Source of the DNA: Candidatus Undinarchaeales archaeon
Lineage (GTDB): Archaea; SpSt-1190; JASMDC01
Assembly: GCA_030753015.1 (NCBI GenBank)
Contig: JASMDC010000002.1
Span: 100,567 to 164,566 of the forward strand
Length of the DNA stretch: 64,000 bases
Reading direction: 5' to 3'
The notes under the pieces are model-generated. The model ran no database searches, was not told the origin of the DNA, and saw only the letters and a program-made list of their open reading frames with translations. Positions 1 to 7,275 of this stretch are shown piece after piece (within the stretch, counting starts at the first letter, position 1; each line of letters begins with the position of its first letter). Made by a program: the position numbers and the translations under genes.

Positions 1-405
1 GGGCGGGCCAAAGCTATGGGTGAACTGGTTGGCAAAGGGGACAAGGGCCACTCGGAAGTTGCCTTCGGACTTGCTCTTGAGCACCTCTGTGATGGCGTCC
101 CAGGTGTTCCTGAACTCCTCGAGGTCGTCCCGCATGCTCCCGGTATGGTCGATGACGAACACTGCATCGATGGGGCGCTGGAATGTCTCGTTGTTTGCCA
201 CATGGACGGTGAAGGTATTCTCCTCGCCCCATGAGAGCCCGGTCTCCAGCACAGGAACGGCCAGCGCGGGGATACCACAGCTGCCATCTGCGAGCACGCA
301 CGACTCTGTTGTGCCGGAGGAGCAATCGGACCCGGTCCAGCACGCGTGGTAAGCGCCCGACGCAAGGCTGACAACCAGCAGAAATACGAGGAAAGACGTT
401 CGCAT
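1..405 (-). CDS. VWA-domain exported protein, truncated by window start
   Basis: Reading from an ATG at 405 towards base 1 gives 135 open codons with no stop, so the C-terminus lies outside the window. Residues 1-18 form a signal peptide (MRTSFLVFLLVVSLASGA). A short Cys-containing segment follows (ACWTGSDC, then SCVLADGSC), and at about residues 80-92 the stretch AVFVIDHTGSMRDDL is a von Willebrand factor A strand with a MIDAS-type metal site (D-x-T-G-S). VWA domains bind ligands through a metal ion; the signal peptide places this one outside the membrane. The partner is unknown. It resembles the other Cys-rich exported proteins of the window in style. The domain call is secure; the role is not. 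Confidence 0.75.
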   Translation of the reverse strand, partial: MRTSFLVFLLVVSLASGAYHACWTGSDCSSGTTESCVLADGSCGIPALAVPVLETGLSWGEENTFTVHVANNETFQRPIDAVFVIDHTGSMRDDLEEFRNTWDAITEVLKSKSEGNFRVALVPFANQFTHSFGPP

Positions 406-525
406 GGCTACCGCTCACATATTATCATGGTTACATGACTTATATCCCTTGGGTTTTCGCAGCGCCCGTTACCGACAAATATTTATACCGCCGCACCCGC
501 AAGGGAGGGTCAGAAAGGGGTCAGT

Positions 526-1299
526 GTGGAATGCGAGATGTTCTATGATGAGAAGATGGACTTCACCTCTTACTCGGAGGAGTTGGAACGGCTGGCCGGC
601 CTGTACGATAACGTGGACTTGGAAGTAGTCGGTAGCTCGGTGGAGGGGCGCGATATCTATCGTGCACATATCCACGGTGACGGAGCCCCCGTGCTAGTAA
701 CGGCAGGACACCACGGCAACGAGCCCGCTGGGCCTATGGCGGCCCTGAACTACATCCGAGAGGCTGGCGAGAACGGCTCCACGCTGGACATCACAATGTA
801 CCCCATGGTCAATCCGGATGGCTATGAGGCGGATCAGCGGGAGAACGCCCATGGCGTCGACCTCAACCGTGATTACGGTTTTTTCAAGGAACCAGAGACA
901 CTTGCTCTCATCGGGAGCATCGATCGTGAGGACTACATAGCTGCACTGGACATGCACGAAGCGCCCCGGTCCACAAAGGGTTTCTATGTGTACGAGTCCA
1001 CGCCCATTCGCGAGGACATCCACCTTGGCCAGACAGCGGTGGACGCTGTCGGCGAGAAGCATCCCATCTCATGGGGCGTGGTCCGGCGCGATCGTCCCGG
1101 CTGCTTCCGCGACTTCTGGGCATCCAGAGACGCGTACGCCGTCACCTTCGAGCCTCCGGGCACCTTCGAGATCGTGGACCGTATCGACATGGAGCTCCGG
1201 GCGCTCCATGCCAGCCTCGACCTCCTGGAGGAGACCACGGCCGATGGCTCGTGGGATACCTACGTAGCAAGTGGCGATTACGTCGTGGCAGCACCTTGA
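526..1299 (+). CDS. M14-family zinc carboxypeptidase
   Basis: The 257-residue protein has the M14 metallocarboxypeptidase signature: H63-G-N-E66 and H144 (in DMHE) as zinc ligands, NPDG at 96-99, DLNRDY at 112-117, and the general base E209 in TFEPPG. The family hydrolyses C-terminal peptide or amide bonds; members of this compact size include succinylglutamate desuccinylase/aspartoacylase relatives, so the substrate is open. No signal peptide is seen, suggesting a cytoplasmic enzyme. A TATA-like run (aatatttatacc) lies at about 478-489. The GTG at 526 is taken as the start; an ATG at 538 is a possible alternative that removes four residues. Confidence 0.8.
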   Translation: MECEMFYDEKMDFTSYSEELERLAGLYDNVDLEVVGSSVEGRDIYRAHIHGDGAPVLVTAGHHGNEPAGPMAALNYIREAGENGSTLDITMYPMVNPDGYEADQRENAHGVDLNRDYGFFKEPETLALIGSIDREDYIAALDMHEAPRSTKGFYVYESTPIREDIHLGQTAVDAVGEKHPISWGVVRRDRPGCFRDFWASRDAYAVTFEPPGTFEIVDRIDMELRALHASLDLLEETTADGSWDTYVASGDYVVAAP

Positions 1300-1370
1300 G
1301 AAAGTGTGCTCTGCCACAAAATAGTAGCTGACGCTCCAGTATTAAATGGGTCCTTCCGAATGGATCGGAC

Positions 1371-1598
1371 CTACTTTGCAGCGGACTTGTAGCGGTAGAG
1401 CGTGGATGTGTTGGTGTCCGTGTACACCAACTTCTTCTCGACCTTTTCCTTGGACACCATCTGGTTGAACTTCCTACCCAGATAGGAAGGGCTCAACTTC
1501 GTTAGGTAGGAGAGGTAGTCAACGCTCACCCATCCTCTTCGCTGGACTAAGAAATCAAGGGCATTGAGAAACAGTCTCTCCTTCGTAGTCTTCTTCAC
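1371..1598 (-). CDS. Small winged-helix-like protein
   Basis: This 75-residue basic protein starts at a GTG preceded by a GGAGGG ribosome site; a TATA-like ccttaaataacg lies further upstream at about 1632-1643. Its pattern, a helix followed by VSVDYLSYLTKLSPSYLGRKFNQMV and a hairpin-like end (KLVYTDTNTSTLYRY), fits a compact winged helix-turn-helix DNA-binding domain with no effector domain. That reading comes from the sequence pattern, not from a recognised family. It is convergent with the peptidase gene and stands alone. A transcriptional role is inferred only. Confidence 0.55.
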   Translation of the reverse strand: MKKTTKERLFLNALDFLVQRRGWVSVDYLSYLTKLSPSYLGRKFNQMVSKEKVEKKLVYTDTNTSTLYRYKSAAK

Positions 1599-1842
1599 AC
1601 CCGACCCTCCAATAATAGAGACGTCGTGGCGTTATTTAAGGCTTTCTGCTCCGTTACAGCCTTCAATAGGTCTGTAGGAAACGATAGGAACTTCTAGAAA
1701 CTTCTAAACGAAGTAATATCTTTAAAATGAACTATAAGGCAAGAATACGGCCTAATACCTCCATTTAGCAAGCTGGAAGCCGGCCCCCACCCTGTCCTTG
1801 GGGGGCACAGTCTTTTTAAACCTGAACATCCTGCCCGCGAAC

Positions 1843-2880
1843 ATGGTGGACGACAGGAGCGCGCCAGATAAGCGCTTCCTGGAGAACATATTCAAGACGG
1901 ACCTCCATTGCCATCTTGGCGGGTCTATCCGTCTTGAGACCCTCGTCGAGCTGGCCGATGAACAGGGAGTCCCTCTCCCGTCAAAGAACATCGAGAAGCT
2001 CAAGAAGACCATCTCTCCGTCCGAGTTCGGCTCCCTTGAGGAGTACCTTGCCGCCTTCACTACGACGGAGTCCGTCCTCAGGGATCCATCTGCCCTCGAG
2101 CGGGTGGCCTACGAGGTATGCGAGGATGCAGCGAAGGAGAATGTCATCTACCTGGAGCTGCGGTTCGGGCCTACCAATTACCAGACCGATGACCTCTCAC
2201 CCCAGCGCGTGGTGTCGTCCGTGCTGGAGGGGATGAAGCGTGCCGAGAAGGAATACCCCATCAGGACGGGCCTCATCCTTTGTGGCATCCGCACCGAGCT
2301 CGAGCGCACTCGGGAGGCAGCTGAGCTGGCCGTCATCTTCCAGGGGCGTGGCGTGGTCGGATTCGACCTGGCCGGAGCCGAGCGGGGCCATCGTCCCAAG
2401 GACCTAATGAAAGCGTTCACCCCCGTGCTCAAGAACTTCGTCCCAGTAACCGTTCATGCAGGTGAGGGCTACGGTGCAAAGAGCATCGAGGAGGCGATAA
2501 ACTATCTCCGCGCCGACCGGATCGGGCACGGTACCAAGATCCAGGAGAACACGAAGCTCTACGATTACGTCAACGTACGGCGTATCGCCCTCGAGGTTTG
2601 TCCTACGAGCAACGTCCAGACACAGGTAGTGAGCAGTATCGGAACTCATCCCATGCTCCGCTACTTCCGCGACGACCTGCGGGTGTGTATCAACACCGAT
2701 AACCGCACGATCTCGGACACGACCATCACCAATGAACTCGGCAAGTGTTCCAAGCACCTCGGGCTCACCCGGGGGGACATCAAGTCACTGGTCAAGGCCG
2801 GTGTGAAGGCGGCCTTCCTCCAGCCGAGTGAGCGGACCGCTCTTCTGGACCGGGTGGACGAACAGTTCGAGGGACTGTGA
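1843..2880 (+). CDS. add: Adenosine deaminase family protein
   Basis: Metal-dependent deaminase of the amidohydrolase superfamily, 345 residues. Visible motifs are the HxH zinc pair in TDLHCHLGG (H22, H24), the HAGEG motif, RIGHG, EVCPTSN, and INTDNR carrying the zinc-binding Asp. The NTDNR form is the one common in prokaryotic Add. It converts adenosine to inosine (or a related aminopurine), so it serves purine salvage; guaA is also in this window. I chose the ATG at 1843 over an upstream TTG at 1798 because a TATA-like tctttttaaacc at 1811-1822 sits about 26 bases before it, giving a leaderless transcript. Substrate preference cannot be read from sequence alone. Confidence 0.85.
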   Translation: MVDDRSAPDKRFLENIFKTDLHCHLGGSIRLETLVELADEQGVPLPSKNIEKLKKTISPSEFGSLEEYLAAFTTTESVLRDPSALERVAYEVCEDAAKENVIYLELRFGPTNYQTDDLSPQRVVSSVLEGMKRAEKEYPIRTGLILCGIRTELERTREAAELAVIFQGRGVVGFDLAGAERGHRPKDLMKAFTPVLKNFVPVTVHAGEGYGAKSIEEAINYLRADRIGHGTKIQENTKLYDYVNVRRIALEVCPTSNVQTQVVSSIGTHPMLRYFRDDLRVCINTDNRTISDTTITNELGKCSKHLGLTRGDIKSLVKAGVKAAFLQPSERTALLDRVDEQFEGL

Positions 2881-2888
2881 GGCGTCCA

Positions 2889-3050
2889 CTAGATCATCGC
2901 GTACACGAACGGCGATAGAGCGGAGCTCTGGCCTGCTGCAAGCAATGCGCCCACGATGAGCAGGGTGATGAGCGCGGGAGCGAGCCACCAGGCCTTGTTC
3001 TCCCAGAGGTAGTCGAACACCTCGCGCACAAGCATCGGATTCCTACCCAT
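2889..3050 (-). CDS. DUF5989-like small membrane protein of the carbamoyltransferase operon
   Basis: A 53-residue protein (MGRNPMLVREVFDYLWENKA, then WWLAPALITLLIVGALLAAG, ending SSALSPFVYAMI). It has a short cytoplasmic amphipathic start, an aromatic WW boundary, one transmembrane helix and a conserved SALSPFVY end. This is the pattern of the DUF5989 family, tiny proteins that accompany carbamoyltransferases and SxtJ-like proteins. Here it is the last gene of such an operon, 61 bases after the carbamoyltransferase. Its function is unknown; anchoring the enzyme at the membrane is an inference. Confidence 0.72.
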   Translation of the reverse strand: MGRNPMLVREVFDYLWENKAWWLAPALITLLIVGALLAAGQSSALSPFVYAMI

Positions 3051-3111
3051 ATCAGAACCTCAAGTACATTGATCTGGTCGTGACATAAAAACCTATCCTC
3101 GCCGCATGTCA

Positions 3112-4878
3112 TTAATTATCGGCCCGGGAGCGAGCGGAGCTGTCCCACTCATCATCTGGATTGTCATCCCGCCTGATAAGGGACCGGCCGATCACGGTGC
3201 AGTCGATACCTGTGCCCATCATGCATCGGTAAGCATCCTCTGGAGTGCACACGATGGGCTCGCCACGGATATTGAACGATGTGTTCACCAGGACCGGTAC
3301 CTTCGTGCGCTCACCGAATCCCTTGATGAGCCTATGGAACAGGGGATTGGTTTCCCCGTGGACAGCCTGGAGCCGGGCTGTACCATCCACATGGACCGCG
3401 GCTGGGATGAGATCGAGCTTATCCTCGCGGACGGGGTAGCTCATGAGCATGTATGCTGTCGGCTCGGGGAGAGGGAGGTCCACGTCGAACCAGTCTGCGG
3501 CATCCTCAGCGCACACCGCCGGTGCGAAAGGCCGGAATGGCTCACGCCGCTTGACCTTCTCATTGAGCACGTCCTTCATCTCCACGTCACGTGGATCGGC
3601 CAGGATGCTCCGGTTCCCAAGGGCCCGAGGGCCCCACTCCATCCGTCCCTGGAACCATCCTACTACCTGGCCGTCCTCGATGATGCTCAGCGTCGTATCG
3701 ATGAGCTTATCCTCGTCAGAGAGCGCTTCGTGGACGATATCATTGTCCCTCAGGAACTCGTTCACCTGTTCATCGGTGAATCCCGGCCCCAGGTACGGTG
3801 AGCGGAAGTGGGATGCACGAGGTTTGCCGAGCACAGCATGGAAGGCGTGGAGGGCGGCGCCCATGCTCGTTCCACCGTCGCCGGGATCGGGGGGTATCCA
3901 CACCCGCTCGAACGGTGTCTTTTGAAGGATAGTACCGTTGAACACACAGTTGAGCCCTACCCCGCCAGAGAGCACCAGGTCCGGGCAGTCCGTCTTTGCG
4001 TGTACGTGGCTGCAGGCGGTGGTGAGCACCTCCTCGGTGAGAAGCTGTAGAGCTGCGGCGATGTCCTTGTGTCGCCGTGTTGGCGCCAGTCCAGGCAGTG
4101 CTACAGGGCCGCCCAACAGCTCGCACATCTCATCCGAGGGCATGCGGTCCGCATAATGGTAATCGAAGTAACGCATGTCCAGCCGGAAGCTCCCGTCGTC
4201 GCGGACGTCGATCACTTCCTTCAGCCGCTTGTAGGATTCGTTGGTAGTGGGATCGAGGTTCCCGAAGGCAGCCATACCCATTACCTTGTATTCGGAGTTG
4301 TTCACGGCGAAGCCGAGGTAGGCTGTGATGGTCGAGTAGAGGAGGCCGAGCGAGTGAGGGAAGCGCAGCTGTTGCTCCAGCCTGACCTCGGTACCCTCGC
4401 CCATCCCCCACGCGGTCGTGGTCCACTCGCCGACACCGTCGACGGTGAGAATAGCTGCCCGTTCGAAGGGACTGCACAGGAACGCGCCTGCTGCGTGGGC
4501 CACGTGATGTGGGATGAAAAGCACGTCGCCCCCGTACCCCAGTTCATTCCGTACGCGGGACACCACACGCAGCTTGCGCAGGAGCAGGTCGGGCATAGCC
4601 CGCACGAACGAGGGTAACCCTCGCGGGAACATCTGGATGTGCTGATGAAGTGCCCGCTCCAACCGGAGGAGCGGTTTCTCGTAATGGGCGATGTGGTCCA
4701 ACTCGTCCACTGTTATCCCACCCTCATCGAGGCAGGAGAGGATGGCGTTCAGAGGGAACGTGATGTCGTGCTTAACTCGTGTGAACCGCTCCTCTGCAGA
4801 TGCCGCCACTACCTCGCCGTCCCGCATCAAGCATGCCGAGGCGTCGTGGTAGAAGCAGGCGATCCCGAGAACGTCCAT
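3112..4878 (-). CDS. Carbamoyltransferase (NodU/TobZ type)
   Basis: A 588-residue protein with the two-domain layout of O-carbamoyltransferases. The N-terminal ASKHA-type domain begins MDVLGIACFYHDASACLM and contains AEERFTRVKHD and a PHHVAHAAGAF metal-binding His cluster. The C-terminal YrdC-like carbamoyltransf_C domain includes the EWGPRALGNRSILADPR motif. These enzymes use carbamoyl phosphate and ATP to make carbamoyl-AMP and transfer the carbamoyl group to a hydroxyl of a sugar or antibiotic. A GAGGT site 7 bases before the ATG and a 9-base gap to the SxtJ-like gene indicate an operon. With a sugar nucleotidyltransferase upstream, the acceptor is most likely a surface glycan or lipid headgroup (inference). 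Confidence 0.9.
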   Translation of the reverse strand: MDVLGIACFYHDASACLMRDGEVVAASAEERFTRVKHDITFPLNAILSCLDEGGITVDELDHIAHYEKPLLRLERALHQHIQMFPRGLPSFVRAMPDLLLRKLRVVSRVRNELGYGGDVLFIPHHVAHAAGAFLCSPFERAAILTVDGVGEWTTTAWGMGEGTEVRLEQQLRFPHSLGLLYSTITAYLGFAVNNSEYKVMGMAAFGNLDPTTNESYKRLKEVIDVRDDGSFRLDMRYFDYHYADRMPSDEMCELLGGPVALPGLAPTRRHKDIAAALQLLTEEVLTTACSHVHAKTDCPDLVLSGGVGLNCVFNGTILQKTPFERVWIPPDPGDGGTSMGAALHAFHAVLGKPRASHFRSPYLGPGFTDEQVNEFLRDNDIVHEALSDEDKLIDTTLSIIEDGQVVGWFQGRMEWGPRALGNRSILADPRDVEMKDVLNEKVKRREPFRPFAPAVCAEDAADWFDVDLPLPEPTAYMLMSYPVREDKLDLIPAAVHVDGTARLQAVHGETNPLFHRLIKGFGERTKVPVLVNTSFNIRGEPIVCTPEDAYRCMMGTGIDCTVIGRSLIRRDDNPDDEWDSSARSRADN

Positions 4879-4887
4879 ATAACTACC

Positions 4888-5142
4888 TCAGTACTGTCGA
4901 TAATATCTATCTCGTGGAGCGTTCCCCTGATCAGCAGGTTCCCAGTAGCTCGGTGCGCTGGCGTCAGGCCCAAGCTCAAGGAATCGCTTACCGACGAGCC
5001 GGGCGGCCAGGGCAGTGCTCCCGAGACCTAGCAGATATGAGACTGTGAGCGCGAGGGTGTTGATCGTGCCGGTAAGGGCGCCTAAAGCGTAGCCGAGTGC
5101 ACGACGTGGTCCCCAGGAATCGTCGGTGGCCTCTTGCTCCAT
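4888..5142 (-). CDS. SxtJ-like membrane protein
   Basis: About 84 residues from the ATG at 5142 (MEQEATDDSWGPRRALGY); an in-frame ATG at 5178 would add 12 residues but overlap the upstream gene. Two hydrophobic segments (ALGALTGTINTLALTVSYLL and the following LGSTALAARLVG) are joined by a tight turn, with a polar aromatic tail (PSYWEPADQG). Size, topology and position directly before a carbamoyltransferase match the SxtJ family, named from the saxitoxin cluster, whose function is unknown. The family call leans on context as much as on sequence. Confidence 0.6.
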   Translation of the reverse strand: MEQEATDDSWGPRRALGYALGALTGTINTLALTVSYLLGLGSTALAARLVGKRFLELGPDASAPSYWEPADQGNAPRDRYYRQY

Positions 5143-5152
5143 GCTCGGGTAC

Positions 5153-6451
5153 CTACCCGGTGCCCCCACCCTCTTCATCCCCTTCGCCGATGGGGGTGAT
5201 GTCGTACTCCTGAACCACGAAGATCCGGATATTAGGATCGAGGTCGCGGTACACGATGACGCCGGGGCCGATGTGTGTGTTGGGGCCCGCCTTCACGCCG
5301 GGCATGATCGAAGCGTTGACGCCGGTCTTCACTCCGTCGCCCAGGATGGCACCGAGCTTGCGGCGACCCGATGACACGGTCTCTCCCTTGATGCGGACAT
5401 TGATGGGCTTGTCGTCGAACCGGAGGTTCGCCACCTTGGTGCCGGCGCCGAAGTTGCACCCTGCACCTATAAGTGCGTCCCCGATGTACGCGAGATGCTC
5501 CGCCTTGGAGCCGTTTAGGATTAGGGAGTTCTTGACCTCCACGGCGCGGCCTATGCGCACGTCATCGGAGATGTTGACATTGTCCCGGATGAAGCAGTTG
5601 GGACCTATCTCGCAGTTCTTGCCGATATAGACGGGACCCTTGATATAGGAGGTGCCGGTGATGACTGTCCCCTTCTCGATGACGACGTCGCCCTTGATAA
5701 CCACGCCCGGCTCGAGCTCGCCTTCGATCCTGTGATCGATCTTCTTCATGATGAACTCGTTGGCCTCTAGAAGCTCCCATGGGCGTCCGACATCGCGGTA
5801 ATAGCCTCGGTGTTCGAGCACTTCCACACGACTACCTCCCTCGATGTAGTGGTTGAGGGCGTGGGGGATGTCGTACTCGTGGCGCTCGGCCTCTCCCTTG
5901 GCAACGGCGTCCAGGAAGGAGGATTCGAGGAGGTAGATACCGGCGTTGACCATGCATCCCTTCGCTTCCTGCTCGGGTGGCCTCTCACGCACCTCGGTGA
6001 GGTGAGAGCCGTTGCACGTGAGCACGCCGTACTCCCAGGGATTGTCCACATGGGCACCGACGACCACCGAGCCGCCCTTGGCGGCATGCAGCCGCTCCAT
6101 CACTGCATGGTCGAAGATGAGGTCGCCGTGGATGAGGAGAAAGTCATCGTTGAGCTTGGTGTTCTCGGCCGCCATATGTAGAGCGTGGGCCGTCCCCAGG
6201 CACTTACCCTGGTCCACGTAGGTGATGGACAGACCGAAGCGCTCACCCGTGCCGAAGTACTGGCGGATCTCGTCCGCGAACTCGTTGACCACGAGCACGA
6301 CCTCTGAGATCTGGGCGGCTTTCACCGCCGAGAGCACATGGTAGAGGATCGGCTTTCCTGCAAGAGGGATCATGGACTTCTGTCGCGTGGCCGTGAGCGG
6401 ATGGAGACGCGTCCCCCGTCCAGCGGCCAGTATCACCGCCTTCATGCCCAT
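5153..6451 (-). CDS. Sugar-1-phosphate nucleotidylyltransferase with left-handed beta-helix (GlmU-like)
   Basis: A 432-residue bifunctional-type protein. Residues 1-230 are a nucleotidyltransferase domain with the LAAGRGTRLHPLT signature loop, KSMIPLAGKPILYH, the GTAHAL segment and a HGD metal site. From about 245 onwards hexapeptide repeats (GVVIKGDVVIEKGTVI, IGKNCEIGPNCFIRDN, GAGCNFGAGTKVANLRFD) build a left-handed beta-helix as in archaeal GlmU homologues, which couple glucosamine-1-phosphate acetylation to UDP transfer. Whether both activities are present is not provable here. It is the first gene of the carbamoyltransferase operon: a TATA-like ttcttatagttt (minus strand) at 6471-6482 places a leaderless start at the ATG at 6451. 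Confidence 0.85.
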   Translation of the reverse strand: MGMKAVILAAGRGTRLHPLTATRQKSMIPLAGKPILYHVLSAVKAAQISEVVLVVNEFADEIRQYFGTGERFGLSITYVDQGKCLGTAHALHMAAENTKLNDDFLLIHGDLIFDHAVMERLHAAKGGSVVVGAHVDNPWEYGVLTCNGSHLTEVRERPPEQEAKGCMVNAGIYLLESSFLDAVAKGEAERHEYDIPHALNHYIEGGSRVEVLEHRGYYRDVGRPWELLEANEFIMKKIDHRIEGELEPGVVIKGDVVIEKGTVITGTSYIKGPVYIGKNCEIGPNCFIRDNVNISDDVRIGRAVEVKNSLILNGSKAEHLAYIGDALIGAGCNFGAGTKVANLRFDDKPINVRIKGETVSSGRRKLGAILGDGVKTGVNASIMPGVKAGPNTHIGPGVIVYRDLDPNIRIFVVQEYDITPIGEGDEEGGGTG

Positions 6452-6483
6452 GGACCGGGCTGGGGGGACAAACTATAAGAAGC

Positions 6484-7275
6484 CTACCCCTCGCGCACGA
6501 ACAGCGTCCCCTTGCCCTTCTCTGTCACATCACCCGAGTACCGTGCGAAGGGGCCGGAGAGTCGTTCACCCGCGATATCAACGTCATCCACGGCACCGTC
6601 GGGCACGAAGGAGGGAAGCACGTGAACGGGGCCAAGGATGACGATTAGCCCTCCCCGCATCTCGCCTCCGACGCGGCGGGGGCAGGCGCGGGCCACGATC
6701 TCCCCTTTCTGCATATGGACGCCGAGAAAGAATCCGGTCGTTCCCCTGACGATGAGCGTGCCACCGGCCATCCATGCACCTGCCTCGACACCGCAGTCGC
6801 CGGCGACCTCGATGCGACCTCCGGTCATGCCCGTCCAGTCACCGGGTGGAGCTGCGCCCAGATGGTGCCCTGCAGAGCCCTGGATCACCAGCTCGCCGCC
6901 CTTCATGGCCATACCGGCCCAGTCCCCGCAGTCCCCCTCAACCTCCAGGCGCCCGCCCGACATACTGCTGCCGGTGTGCATCCCTGCAGTACCCCTGACC
7001 ACCAGCTCACCGCCGGTCATCCCCTGGCCTAACCGCTTGGTACGTGCCACATCGCCCTCGATGACGATGCGTGTACGCCCGGCGATGGAGCCCGCGCGTC
7101 CTTCCACCTCGAAGTGGTCGCCTAGCGCGACCTTGCGGTTGCCCCGCCAGATGGGGAGCTCTGAGATGCGGTCACTCGCCTTTCCAGCGAAGATGTCAGG
7201 ACAGATGCTCTCTGCCTCGAGCCCGACGGCGGGCTGGTCGATCGGTCTGAGCACGACCTTGCGTACGGTCAGCAA
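6484..7275 (-). CDS. fwdC: Formylmethanofuran dehydrogenase subunit C
   Basis: A 263-residue protein built almost wholly of G-x-x-G-x-x-x-G repeats (GMTGGELVVRGTAGMHTG, SMSGGRLEVEGDCGDWAG, AMKGGELVIQGSAGHHLG), the beta-helix shared by FwdC and the glutamate synthase C-terminal domain. In the Fwd complex it scaffolds the CO2-reducing and formyl-transferring subunits. The start overlaps the end of fwdA by 7 bases, so the two are translationally coupled. FwdB, FwdD and the ferredoxin subunits are absent from the window, so the complex is encoded in at least two loci. The Fwd assignment is supported by the fwdA neighbour rather than by the fold alone. Confidence 0.88.
   Translation of the reverse strand: MLTVRKVVLRPIDQPAVGLEAESICPDIFAGKASDRISELPIWRGNRKVALGDHFEVEGRAGSIAGRTRIVIEGDVARTKRLGQGMTGGELVVRGTAGMHTGSSMSGGRLEVEGDCGDWAGMAMKGGELVIQGSAGHHLGAAPPGDWTGMTGGRIEVAGDCGVEAGAWMAGGTLIVRGTTGFFLGVHMQKGEIVARACPRRVGGEMRGGLIVILGPVHVLPSFVPDGAVDDVDIAGERLSGPFARYSGDVTEKGKGTLFVREG

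Noticed and set aside
14-418. A 134-codon minus-strand frame over the window start with Arg/Pro-rich product
   Set aside because: It is a shadow of the VWA protein read one frame over, which has a signal peptide and a recognisable MIDAS motif and is open to the window edge.
3106-3801. A 231-codon plus-strand frame antisense to the carbamoyltransferase
   Set aside because: The minus strand encodes a textbook carbamoyltransferase C-terminal domain over the same bases; the plus frame has no coherent family pattern.
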